Shown here: piece by piece, positions 9,009-20,923 of the stretch
Layout: the number at the start of each line of letters is the position of its first letter
Position numbering within the stretch: the first letter of the stretch is position 1
DNA from: Candidatus Paracaedibacteraceae bacterium
GTDB taxonomy: Bacteria; Pseudomonadota; Alphaproteobacteria; Paracaedibacterales; Paracaedibacteraceae
Direction: 5' to 3'
Assembly (NCBI GenBank): GCA_019636055.1
Contig: JAHBYH010000002.1
Coordinates: forward strand, 186,001-250,000
Length of the DNA: 64,000 nt
Notes under the pieces: generated by a model
What the model was told of the DNA's origin: nothing
What the model saw: the letters and a program-made list of their open reading frames with translations, nothing else
Databases searched by the model: none
Made by a program: the position numbers and the translations under genes

Positions 9009-9965
9009 ATGGCTAAGCATGTCGCTTATCCATGTCTTATTGCATCCTTTTTCTTTAAATTTGGCGGAATTGGCGCAAAATGCGCCGAAAATTTTCCGCC
9101 AAATCCTGAAAAAGGTATGGCAATTTTTAGACAATATACAACAAAATACACCCAAGATCAAGAGTTTTCTCCTGGCGATGAATCTCCTATAGCATCACAA
9201 GATGATGAATGGCTAAGCTCAGGTTTTTCAAGCGAATCATCAGAAACCTTATCAATGGGGTCATACGGCTCAGACGAATCGGATAGTGGGGAAAGTGGAT
9301 CAGGCATATTGGAAAATATAACACTCGATCCATCAATTACAACCATTCCAGTAAATAGTCGCTCTGTCTTATACATAAGGCATCTTCAAATGTGGATTGA
9401 TAATATCAAAAAATACAAACCCAAAACACCAGAAGAGCATCGTAATATCTTCTTAGAATCTTTTCCTATGGGGTATAATCCAGAAGATATATATAGACAA
9501 ATCACATTTGACAGTTCAGAGAATACGCATCTCTATGCACCGGGACTAACTCCCGTCAAAGGAACACCCCGTCGCAAAAATAATATACACCGTCTATCCA
9601 AAGGGGAATCCGCTATTTGGATTGATCCACGCACAGGCACAGAGTATAGATGTCACATGCATCATCTCGGTCAAATCAATCACAAAACATATATCGTCAT
9701 GCTTCCTGCTGATATTCATAGGTTACCAGGTGTTCATACCTATCACGGCCCATCAAAAATCGATAGAAGCGAATTTGCACAAGAGAGAAGAAACGGGCGT
9801 CAAAGACTAGCGAAACAATTATTTCCAGCATCGCCCTTCAAATCAAAATCTCTGCATTTTAGCCTAGATTCCGATACAGATGACAATGAGTCAGAATGCG
9901 CAAAACACAAAAACAAAAAAGCACGCTCAATCTTTCGAGAAGAATTATCACAAGAGCTTTATTAG
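9009..9965 (+). CDS. Unknown secreted-type protein with acidic Ser/Gly-rich segment
   Basis: 318 residues from the ATG at 9009, chosen because GGAGG (8999-9003) sits 5 bases upstream; in-frame ATGs at 8997 and 8949 lack this. The N-terminus MAKHVAYPCLIASFFFKFGG could be a poor signal peptide. Residues 45-95 are rich in S, D, E and G (for example SYGSDESDSGESGSG), which looks disordered. The remainder has a conserved-looking core (MWIDNIKKYKPKTPEEHRN, later YHGPSKIDRSEF) and a basic tail. I do not recognise a family. A lineage-specific secreted protein or effector is possible but unproven. It runs towards a tRNA encoded on the other strand. Confidence 0.6.
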   Translation: MAKHVAYPCLIASFFFKFGGIGAKCAENFPPNPEKGMAIFRQYTTKYTQDQEFSPGDESPIASQDDEWLSSGFSSESSETLSMGSYGSDESDSGESGSGILENITLDPSITTIPVNSRSVLYIRHLQMWIDNIKKYKPKTPEEHRNIFLESFPMGYNPEDIYRQITFDSSENTHLYAPGLTPVKGTPRRKNNIHRLSKGESAIWIDPRTGTEYRCHMHHLGQINHKTYIVMLPADIHRLPGVHTYHGPSKIDRSEFAQERRNGRQRLAKQLFPASPFKSKSLHFSLDSDTDDNESECAKHKNKKARSIFREELSQELY

Positions 9966-9982
9966 GGAAAGAAATTATTTTA

Positions 9983-10059
9983 TGGTGGGCCCGGCAGGAC
10001 TCGAACCTGCGACAACTCCGTTATGAGCGGAGGGTTCTAACCAACTGAACTACAGGCCC
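9983..10059 (-). tRNA. tRNA with CAT anticodon, probably tRNA-Ile2 (lysidine type)
   Basis: On the minus strand acceptor GGGCCTG (10059-10053) pairs with CGGGCCC, the anticodon loop is CTCATAA (CAT), the T-arm is GCAGGTTCGAGTCCTGC, and CCA is encoded. The first acceptor pair is G-C, so it is not the initiator (which has C1-A72). The acceptor resembles isoleucine tRNAs more than elongator methionine tRNAs, so I favour Ile2 modified by TilS; elongator Met stays possible. Confidence 0.85.
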
Positions 10060-10112
10060 ACATTATAATAGTTATGCCTGATCACCATGAGGGTGTCAAG
10101 AAAATAGACTAT

Positions 10113-10153
10113 ATAAAACCCGGGATAACCCCGATAAAACCCGGGATAACCCC
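10113..10153. repeat. Tandem 20-bp direct repeat with CCCGGG cores
   Basis: Two identical 20-base copies at 10113-10132 and 10134-10153 (each beginning ATAAAACCCGGG), one base apart. The second copy continues into the terminator stem at 10136-10160, so this looks like a duplicated terminator half. Confidence 0.7.
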
Positions 10154-10160
10154 GGGTTTT
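10136..10160. terminator. Strong bidirectional terminator
   Basis: AAAACCCGGG (10136-10145), loop ATAAC, CCCGGGTTTT (10151-10160), then GTTTTAT. A perfect 10-bp stem. It lies 68 bases past the stop of the minus-strand LysR gene and may also end plus-strand transcripts from the gene at 9009-9965. Confidence 0.8.
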
Positions 10161-10227
10161 GTTTTATGCAAACAATGGGGAAAAATAAATAGTTACAATG
10201 TTTGCCTTCTTGTTACGATGTTTCATG

Positions 10228-11097
10228 TTAATCTCTTCCTAAGTTTTTCTTTGTAATTTCACCTAACCGATTCAAAACACCTGCTTTAGAAGAAATTCTC
10301 CGTGTAATAAAGAATGTTCTAATTTCCGATGAATCTGAATTTTCGTTGACTACAATTAAATTTCTAGATAAATTTTCATCAGATTGCAAGCGTGTTTTTG
10401 GTATAGCAATAACTCCCCTGTGCAGCAATGCCATTTTGCAAACCGATTTCAACATGTTAGACTGATAGCATGGCTCAATCGAATCAAAAAACCTTCTCGG
10501 CTCAATCTTATACCCTAAGGGCACAAGTAAGTTATGCGACTTCAGATCTTCTAATGTTTTAGGAACACCATGGCGGTTGATATATTCACGAGTAGCCGCG
10601 AATACAATACGCGTTGAATTTAGTTGTGTCTGTGTCAAATCAGCACGATTAACCAAGAAATCACCAATAACCGCATCAATAATCGGATTTGTAAAATCCA
10701 AATATTCAGCTCCTGCAAACACAGTCACTTTAATATCGGGATACTCCTCATAAAATTCACTCAAAATTATCGGAAGTTCATTTTCAGCAATACCGTGAGT
10801 TGTTGCAATTTTTAACTCTTGAGGAGTTTGGGTTGACTGACTTACAAGAGGCAAAGATTCTACGACAATTCTACAAAATTCAGCAAAACTCTGCCCTGCT
10901 TCGGTTAACGTAATTCTATTTTGATTACGCAAGATCAAGGGTTCACCAAGAAATTTTTCAATCGAATTAATATCGTTGTGAATTTTAAAAGCAGGTAACT
11001 TTAACTTGCGAGCAACAACAGCAGGAGCCCCCTCATTAACAAGACAATGAAAAATCATACATTTATGAATCGATATCTTATCAAAGTTAATTGTCAC
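10228..11097 (-). CDS. LysR-family transcriptional regulator
   Basis: 289 residues. An N-terminal winged helix-turn-helix (about residues 10-65) ends in the family segment FLGEPLILRNQNRITLTEAGQ. A two-lobed effector-binding domain begins near residue 93 (LKIATTHGIAENELPIILSEFYEEYPDI). The recognition helix region (KLKLPAFKIHNDINSIEKFL) is diverged from textbook LysR. No operon partner: downstream is a terminator, upstream and divergent is tRNA-Leu, so the target is not obvious. Regulators of this class are few in obligate symbionts, which makes its retention notable. The inducer is unknown. Confidence 0.85.
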   Translation of the reverse strand: MTINFDKISIHKCMIFHCLVNEGAPAVVARKLKLPAFKIHNDINSIEKFLGEPLILRNQNRITLTEAGQSFAEFCRIVVESLPLVSQSTQTPQELKIATTHGIAENELPIILSEFYEEYPDIKVTVFAGAEYLDFTNPIIDAVIGDFLVNRADLTQTQLNSTRIVFAATREYINRHGVPKTLEDLKSHNLLVPLGYKIEPRRFFDSIEPCYQSNMLKSVCKMALLHRGVIAIPKTRLQSDENLSRNLIVVNENSDSSEIRTFFITRRISSKAGVLNRLGEITKKNLGRD

Positions 11098-11212
11098 ACC
11101 AGAACCATCTCTTATACTGTTTGATCAACCATATCATATTTTTAGTAAATAATCTTCTAAGACATCAAGATTTTCTTGCTTAAGAAAAAATAATTTACTA
11201 TTGTGTATTTAT

Positions 11213-11298
11213 GCCTGCTTGGTGAAATCGGTAGACACAACAGACTTAAAATCTGTCGCTCTTTGGGCGTGCCAGTTCGAGTCTGGCAGCAGGCACCA
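11213..11298 (+). tRNA. tRNA-Leu (anticodon TAA)
   Basis: An 86-base class II tRNA with a long variable arm. Acceptor GCCTGCT pairs with AGCAGGC, the anticodon stem-loop is CAGACTTAAAATCTG (anticodon TAA), the T-arm is GCCAGTTCGAGTCTGGC, and the CCA is encoded. Confidence 0.95.
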
Positions 11299-11321
11299 CC
11301 ACCTCCTTCTGGATAAATTTC

Positions 11322-11648
11322 ATGTCTAAAAACACGCCTTACGAACAAGTAGATATGTTTCAAACATCCTTAATACAGAAAACATCAACAGAAAACAAAA
11401 CACCCGCAAAACAAAAACCCCCTTTTATCCCCGTCCAAACAATGGCTCTGGATGAACACGATATCAAAAATAACTTTATGTACATGATACGCATCCTCTT
11501 AAACAATAGCCAAAAAACAATATCAACACCTAAAGGACAAGAAGATTATCTCGAAACACTGATCCATGAAATGAAAATTAAAAAAGGCTTAATAGCCCCC
11601 ACTATCGCAGTACGCAACGGCGCTCTCAAATCAAATAAACGAAATTAA
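11322..11648 (+). CDS. Small hypothetical protein
   Basis: 108 residues, starting 24 bases after tRNA-Leu and possibly co-transcribed with it. A GGA stands about 9 bases before the ATG. The sequence is polar and lysine-rich, with no signal peptide or membrane helix; the more ordered part is ALDEHDIKNNFMYMIRILLN and DYLETLIHEMKIKKGLIAP, likely two or three helices. Not recognised. Coding potential looks fair, but no family supports it. Confidence 0.5.
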   Translation: MSKNTPYEQVDMFQTSLIQKTSTENKTPAKQKPPFIPVQTMALDEHDIKNNFMYMIRILLNNSQKTISTPKGQEDYLETLIHEMKIKKGLIAPTIAVRNGALKSNKRN

Positions 11649-11819
11649 TTTTCTTAATTATTTTTTAAGACTTCTAATGTGTGTGATTTTTAAACAACAA
11701 TCCACATAAACTATCAAAAAAATTTCTCTAATCTGTTGAAAAAGTCATTTACTTTATAAGAAACTGTTCTTAGTTGGGCTCCGTGTGGGCTCCCTAAAAT
11801 GTAAATTCGGAGGGTTCTT

Positions 11820-13166
11820 ATGAAAAAGCTAGTACTTAGCGCTATGGCGATTGCCGCGCTTAGCACATCCGCAATGGCTGAAGCTGTTGCTCCTACATTA
11901 AAGATTAGTGGCAACACAATTATGAATGCTTATGCTGTTAACCAAAAGGTTAAAAACAATGGCAAGTCACGTGCTCACCACTTCTCAAACGATATTTCTG
12001 ACTTGTTCTTCTTGGTTGCTGGTCGTACAGCTTCTGGTATTGAATACAAGTATAAAATCAACATGCAAGCTAACTCAAACGTTAGTCCGACAATTGCTCA
12101 AAACTACATTGAATTCAATACAAAAGCTGGTACATTCCAATTCGGTAACGTTGTTGGCCCAGAAGACGCCATGATCGAAGATGCTGGTGCAATCGTTGGT
12201 GGCGCCGGTGCATTCGATGGTGGTTATAAAAATGTTTATAACTTCTCATCATTCGCTCTACGCGGTAACGACAACATCGGTGATACCGGTTATGCAACAA
12301 AATTAGTCTATTATACACCTGAACTTTGGAACTTCCGTTTTGGTGTTGCTTACACACCACAAACATCTCACTTAGGTGATGCTAAGTTGGATAACAATTC
12401 TATCCAAGGAAATGGCAACGTTCCGGGTAACCGCAATTTCTTCCCTGCCCTTCCAGGCAATGTCGATGCCTATGGCGTTCGTAGCTGGGCATTTGGTTTA
12501 TCCTTCAAAAAAGAAGTTGGCAACTGGGGCTTCAACTTGAATGGTACGTATTTGACAGATATCTCTTACCTATCTAACACTCTTTCCCCTAATGGCGGAC
12601 CATACGCACGGGTAGATGATCGCGTATCTCAATTTGGCGGCAAAATCCGTCTGCGCAATACATCAGCTTATCAGTTGGGTACAATTGTTGCTTACCGCCT
12701 ATCCAATGGTCACCTTGTTCAAGTTGGTGGTGGTTGGTTAGACAACGGTCACTCACGTAATTTCCGCAGAACAACATATTTTGGAACCAACCTCGTCGCT
12801 GGTGCTGCTGGTGATGCGAACTCTGGCAATCTACACCAAGGTGATTCCGGTCAAGCATGGAATGCTGGCGTTGGTTACACAATGGGCGCTTATAAGTTTG
12901 CAGCTTCTTACCAACATATGGAACGTGAAACAGACGCTGTCCGTAAAGCTAAGACTGATGTCTGGAGCTTGACAGGTGACGTTGTTCCTGTTGCTGGTTT
13001 GAAATTCTTTGGTGAAGTTGACTTTATTCGCACAAAGTCAAATGCAGTTGCACAAACTATGGAACAAAGCTTTAACAACGCCTTTGGTCGCGTTAATGCA
13101 AACTCAGGTTCAAATGCAAAGAACCAAGCAGCCGTGTTCATCATCGGTTCAAAAATCAGCTTCTAA
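11820..13166 (+). CDS. Gram-negative porin / outer-membrane beta-barrel protein
   Basis: 448 residues. A clear signal peptide MKKLVLSAMAIAALSTSAMA is cleaved before EAVAPTLKISGN. The rest is made of alternating beta strands rich in N, G, aromatic residues and K, and ends in AAVFIIGSKISF, whose terminal Phe is the outer-membrane insertion signal recognised by BamA. TFQFGNVVGPEDAM near residue 100 is typical of the general porin family. A strong AGGAGG-like site (cGGAGGg, 7 bases before ATG), a monocistronic layout and a good terminator suggest high expression. Likely the main diffusion pore; selectivity cannot be predicted. Confidence 0.85.
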   Translation: MKKLVLSAMAIAALSTSAMAEAVAPTLKISGNTIMNAYAVNQKVKNNGKSRAHHFSNDISDLFFLVAGRTASGIEYKYKINMQANSNVSPTIAQNYIEFNTKAGTFQFGNVVGPEDAMIEDAGAIVGGAGAFDGGYKNVYNFSSFALRGNDNIGDTGYATKLVYYTPELWNFRFGVAYTPQTSHLGDAKLDNNSIQGNGNVPGNRNFFPALPGNVDAYGVRSWAFGLSFKKEVGNWGFNLNGTYLTDISYLSNTLSPNGGPYARVDDRVSQFGGKIRLRNTSAYQLGTIVAYRLSNGHLVQVGGGWLDNGHSRNFRRTTYFGTNLVAGAAGDANSGNLHQGDSGQAWNAGVGYTMGAYKFAASYQHMERETDAVRKAKTDVWSLTGDVVPVAGLKFFGEVDFIRTKSNAVAQTMEQSFNNAFGRVNANSGSNAKNQAAVFIIGSKISF

Positions 13167-13184
13167 TCTTAGAAGACGATTCAG

Positions 13185-13212
13185 AAAAACCTGGGAAATA
13201 TCCCGGGTTTTT
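13185..13212 (+). terminator. Rho-independent terminator of the porin gene
   Basis: AAAAACCTGGGA (13185-13196), loop AATA, TCCCGGGTTTTT (13201-13212) with one G-T pair, followed by more T residues, 19 bases past the porin stop. Confidence 0.85.
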
Positions 13213-13333
13213 TTATATCCATAAAAATAGAACATCTTATCAACTGATCAAATCATAAAAATTAACGTATAGCCTATTATTTCTATTGATGATAATCTAA
13301 ATAAGACTAGTATTATAAAGGTGGAGTACGGCC

Positions 13334-13801
13334 ATGGACACCCATACAATGAAACCATTGAAATTAATCGCAAAAGACCTTGAAGATCTTCAAGTTTTGG
13401 CAAGTCACCTTCAGGATGCTCTCATCCCGTTCATGTCTATGGAATATGATCCCGAAACAAAAATATTTCGTGCTCTTGCCAATCGATTTTGCTGGGAACA
13501 CGAAGCCCAAGATCAAGATGGTACCCCTCTTTATCATCGTGTCCATTCAGGCCTTGAAATTCATAATATTGATAAAGTTCTCCACAAAGGATTTGATCCT
13601 AATAGTCCCCACGAAGATCATAACCTGCTCACAATCCATGGTGAAAATGAAGGGGCTCTCCATTTAGTTTTTTCAGGTGGCCCTGAAGTTCGATTAGAGA
13701 CTCAAGACGTTCATCTCCACTTGGGCGACGTATCGCATCCTTGGCCAACCCACAAAAAACCAAAGCATATTCATGAACACTTAGATGACTTGGCGTCTTA
13801 A
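13334..13801 (+). CDS. DUF2948 family protein
   Basis: 155 residues. The N-terminal MKPLKLIAKDLEDLQVLASH followed by LQDALIPFMSMEYDPE and FRALANRFCWEH is the pattern of DUF2948, a small protein found almost only in alphaproteobacteria (often beside murA and hisD elsewhere). Its function is unknown. GGAG stands 7 bases before the ATG at 13334. The C-terminus overlaps the convergent unknown gene by 21 bases. Confidence 0.8.
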   Translation: MDTHTMKPLKLIAKDLEDLQVLASHLQDALIPFMSMEYDPETKIFRALANRFCWEHEAQDQDGTPLYHRVHSGLEIHNIDKVLHKGFDPNSPHEDHNLLTIHGENEGALHLVFSGGPEVRLETQDVHLHLGDVSHPWPTHKKPKHIHEHLDDLAS

Positions 13802-14695
13802 ATGCTTCCTTGCCTCATATTTATCAACAAAATCAGAACAGCTCATCAAAGCCACAGATCCATATAATGTATGATACGAGGAGTACGGTATTTTTCTTTG
13901 CTCCTCATTAAGTCGCAAATGCGTCACAACCATAGCCATAGGCGTTATTTTTTCAATTTCTTTTGCAAAAAAATCATTGGGATGCACTATTGATAGAAAG
14001 TCACTCTTAACCATAAATGGATCATATCTAAAATGACTAACCACATAAACATCGCCTGTTGACGTAATTGCCAACTGGGCGCCAACCCCAATATACTGGC
14101 CATAGGATTGAATTTTTTTAAATGGATTAAACTTTCGCGCTCTTACTTTTGTCCGCTTAAGCTTAAAATGATTACACAAACCATCTTTTAGAAATTTCAG
14201 ATGCTCTAGTTGAGATCGCTCGCCATGCAAAGTTTTCCAAGTGTGGCATTCGTAATCAGGTATCTTTGTTTCATAGCTTTCACACGTTGTCGTCAATAAA
14301 TCAATTGTTAAAGCTGACGCCTCAAAGTCTACCCCTCCAGCCAACTGACGGATAGGATCGTACAAGGAGCTAAGATCAGCCAAGAAATCTAAATGGGCTA
14401 CAAGAGCCTTAACCTCTTGATCTACAGCCTGATATTTAGCAATAAGAGCCACACATGGTGATAATGTTCCTGTCAAAATAACCTTATCTGGCCTCGTATA
14501 AGACCATAACCCCTGACTCAAAAATAATTTAGATGACTGAAGTTTCTGCTCGTATTCAAGTGGTAAATAGGGATAGGGCAAAGTAACTCTTGTTAATTGC
14601 CCTGTCCCGTACAAATCCAGATCCTCGCTTACTATTAGTTCTTGTGAAATCGCATTAACAATTAAACAAATACAAATAATTAAAATCTTGTTCAT
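13781..14695 (-). CDS. Unknown exported protein
   Basis: 304 residues with a signal peptide-like start (MNKILIICICLIVNAISQ, probable cleavage near residue 18). The mature part has cysteines (C-V-A-L, TTCESYETKIPDYECHTW, LCNHFKLKRTK) that could form disulfides outside the cytoplasm, and a central helical stretch (residues 85-150). No family recognised. It converges on, and overlaps by 21 bases, the DUF2948 gene and has no operon partner. Probably a lineage-specific secreted or periplasmic protein. Confidence 0.6.
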   Translation of the reverse strand: MNKILIICICLIVNAISQELIVSEDLDLYGTGQLTRVTLPYPYLPLEYEQKLQSSKLFLSQGLWSYTRPDKVILTGTLSPCVALIAKYQAVDQEVKALVAHLDFLADLSSLYDPIRQLAGGVDFEASALTIDLLTTTCESYETKIPDYECHTWKTLHGERSQLEHLKFLKDGLCNHFKLKRTKVRARKFNPFKKIQSYGQYIGVGAQLAITSTGDVYVVSHFRYDPFMVKSDFLSIVHPNDFFAKEIEKITPMAMVVTHLRLNEEQRKIPYSSYHTLYGSVALMSCSDFVDKYEARKHLRRQVI

Positions 14696-14868
14696 GTTAC
14701 ATTAACCAAGGTTGTTGGCTCTCATTTATTAGGTTATGATAGGTTATAGTTTTCAAAAAATTAACAAAATTCGTCATTTTATTCTAGAAAAACATCAACC
14801 TTGCGAATAATCAAGTGATTCGGTTAAACTTGGGTTAATTAATGACTTCTGTTTAAGGACAAATAAAA

Positions 14869-15708
14869 ATGACTATTATCCAACGCAAACTTACATGTTT
14901 GGCCCTCCTTTCCAGCTTTTTGGTCTCATGTTCAGATAATGATGAAATACTCTTGGCACAAATGCCTGTTGAAAAACTTTATAACAACGCCAAAGACCAA
15001 ATGGATAACGGTAGTTACGGCCAAGCTGCAAAAACCTTTGCCGAAGTTGAACGCCAACATCCTTATTCAGAATGGTCCCTCAAAGCTCAACTCATGTCAG
15101 CTTATTGCTATTATGAAGCTAAAAAATATACCGAAGCCATTGAGAATTTCAACGTTTTCATTCAACTCCATCCGGGACATGACAGCGTTCCGTATGCTTA
15201 TTATATGGTTGGTTTGTGCAACTATGAACAAATTCCAACCGTCCATCGGGATCAAACCGTCACTCAAAAAGCAGAAGACGCCTTCCGTGAAGTCCTAAAC
15301 CGATTTCCGGATAGCCCTTATGCTCGTGATGCTAAATTTAAACTCGATTTACTCCGTGATCACTTGGCAGGTAAAGAAATGGATGTTGGCCGTTATTATT
15401 TGCGCCAACGATCCTATTTAGCAGCCGTTAATCGTTTTAAAGTTGTGGTGGATCAATTCCAAACTACCTCTCATGTCCCTGAAGCGCTCCATCGCATGGT
15501 TGAATGTTACCTTGCCTTGGGTCTGCCCGATCAAGCCCAGCAAACAGCCGCTGTCCTTGGCCATAACTTCCCCGGTAGCCCTTGGTACGCAGACACTTAT
15601 GCCTTAATAACAGACAAGAACCCCAAAATTGTTCTCCCGAGAAAACAAGCTCAAAAAGTACAAACGGTTACAGCAGAACCGGCCACACCCATCAAACCAA
15701 AAATATAA
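14869..15708 (+). CDS. bamD: Outer-membrane protein assembly factor BamD (lipoprotein)
   Basis: 279 residues. A lipoprotein signal peptide ends in LVSC (Cys21) with Ser at +2, so it should go to the outer membrane. The remainder is a chain of TPR-like helical repeats; PVEKLYNNAKDQMDNGSYGQAAKTFAEVERQHPYSEWS is the BamD N-terminal repeat pattern (shown in short: LYNNAKDQMDNGSYGQA). It is the essential partner of BamA for inserting beta-barrels such as the porin and FadL homologue in this window. AAGGA precedes the ATG. It heads bamD-recN-ligA, a conserved alphaproteobacterial order. Confidence 0.92.
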   Translation: MTIIQRKLTCLALLSSFLVSCSDNDEILLAQMPVEKLYNNAKDQMDNGSYGQAAKTFAEVERQHPYSEWSLKAQLMSAYCYYEAKKYTEAIENFNVFIQLHPGHDSVPYAYYMVGLCNYEQIPTVHRDQTVTQKAEDAFREVLNRFPDSPYARDAKFKLDLLRDHLAGKEMDVGRYYLRQRSYLAAVNRFKVVVDQFQTTSHVPEALHRMVECYLALGLPDQAQQTAAVLGHNFPGSPWYADTYALITDKNPKIVLPRKQAQKVQTVTAEPATPIKPKI

Positions 15709-15728
15709 ACAAAGAGGTATGTATTGCC

Positions 15729-19482
<3,754 letters not shown>

Positions 19483-19620
19483 TATTATTACGAAAATCAA
19501 TATTTATTGTAATAATATTACAACATCACCTGAATTAATTAGTTTATTCTTGCATAACACCTATATTTTGCGTCATAAATCAAGAATAATTAACTTAATA
19601 TGTAGAGATAGAGAACGATC

Positions 19621-20919
19621 ATGTCTAAAACTACCCTCTTTTCCCCTGTGACCTCAAGCGTAAAGCCTGTCGTCGGGGCGGGCTATGGCTGGGTTGTTTG
19701 GGGCTGTGCTGCGCTGTTCTATTTATACGAATATGTTCTTCGCGTTTCTCCTAGCGTGATGACCCAAGAAATGGCTCTTGATTTTGGAGCGACCTCAACC
19801 ATGATTGGGGTGATTGCCTCTTATTATTACTATGCTTATGTACCGTTACAAATTCCGTGTGGAGTGATTGTTGACTGGCTAGGACCACGTCGCGTTATTA
19901 CATTTTCTGCCATCCTGTGTACCATTGGCAGTTTTATGTTTTCGTATGCGACCTCTGTTGAAGCGGCCAAAACTGCTCGTTTTTTAATGGGGGCAGGTTC
20001 TGCCTGTGCCTATTTGAGCACAATGAAAGTTGCCTCGGTCTGGCTACGTCCTGAACGATTTGCCATGATTGCCGGTGTCACCATGATGATGGGAACCTTA
20101 GGCGGGTTATTTGGTGGAGCCCCGTTTGCCTATTTGATTGAGCTTTATGGATGGCGCGAAGCCATGTTTATTTTAGCATCTGGCGGGATTGCCGTTATTG
20201 CAACCTGTTGGTTCCTTATAAAGGATTCAGCCTCAGGCGAGCCACAAAATACAGGATCCCACGGACTTTTGGTAGGACTTAAATCCGTGGTCCGTAATCC
20301 ACAAAGCTGGTTAATCGGTATTTATGGCGGCCTGATGTACGTTCCAATTTCAGCTTTTGCTGAATTATGGGGAACCCCTTATTTGATGAACCTTTATAAT
20401 ATTTCTAGTGAAAAAGCATCCTTTTCCAGTGCCATGGTTTTTGTGGGAATGGCTTTAGGATGTCCTCTGTTCGCAGCAATATCTGATAAGCTAAAAAGTC
20501 GCGTTAAAGTTATGTCTTGGGCATCCCTCTTAACGATTCCACCGTTCATGGCAGTTATTTATATCCCAAACATTCCCCTCGAGGTGACATTTTCCTTGTT
20601 ATTTGTTGCAGGTCTTGTTTGTGGGGGACAAATTCTTTATTTTGCTGCAGCTAAGGAAATAAACGATCCTAATTACAGTGGAACAACCATTGGTTTTACC
20701 AATGCATTCGTCATGGTCAGTGGTGTCATCTTTCAGCCCCTGCTTGGGTTAATTATTGATTTAGCTTGGGATGGTCTTGTAAATGCCGATGGAACACCTA
20801 TGTATAGTATAGGCGACTATCAACAAGCCATGGCGACAATCCCGATTTGTATGGTAGCAGCCTGGATCGTTATGTTATTTGTAAAAGAAACATTTCCAGC
20901 TACCAAAACGGAGCAATAA
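19621..20919 (+). CDS. MFS transporter (Pht-like), first of a tandem pair
   Basis: 432 residues, 12 helices. The first helix has WGCAALFYLYEYVLRVSPSV, a pattern I associate with the Pht-type MFS importers of Legionella and other intracellular bacteria that take up amino acids or nucleosides (assignment by memory, not search). The MFS loop motif reads DWLGPRRV near residue 85 and GWREAMFIL near residue 180. It is followed after 4 bases by a close paralogue, so the two form an operon from a local duplication. The ATG follows a weak GAGA-type ribosome site. Substrate unknown. Confidence 0.85.
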   Translation: MSKTTLFSPVTSSVKPVVGAGYGWVVWGCAALFYLYEYVLRVSPSVMTQEMALDFGATSTMIGVIASYYYYAYVPLQIPCGVIVDWLGPRRVITFSAILCTIGSFMFSYATSVEAAKTARFLMGAGSACAYLSTMKVASVWLRPERFAMIAGVTMMMGTLGGLFGGAPFAYLIELYGWREAMFILASGGIAVIATCWFLIKDSASGEPQNTGSHGLLVGLKSVVRNPQSWLIGIYGGLMYVPISAFAELWGTPYLMNLYNISSEKASFSSAMVFVGMALGCPLFAAISDKLKSRVKVMSWASLLTIPPFMAVIYIPNIPLEVTFSLLFVAGLVCGGQILYFAAAKEINDPNYSGTTIGFTNAFVMVSGVIFQPLLGLIIDLAWDGLVNADGTPMYSIGDYQQAMATIPICMVAAWIVMLFVKETFPATKTEQ

Positions 20920-20923
20920 CTAA

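Noticed and set aside
9983..10059. Initiator tRNA-fMet
   Set aside because: The anticodon is CAT, but the first acceptor pair is G-C and not the C-A mismatch of initiators.
11730..11765. Promoter of the porin gene at TTGAAA and TATAAG
   Set aside because: The spacing is only about 13 bases, too short for a sigma-70 promoter; the true promoter was not located.
12115..12366. Antisense frames inside the porin gene (also 12589-12882)
   Set aside because: His-, Arg- and Gln-rich shadow translations of the highly biased porin codons, without ribosome sites.
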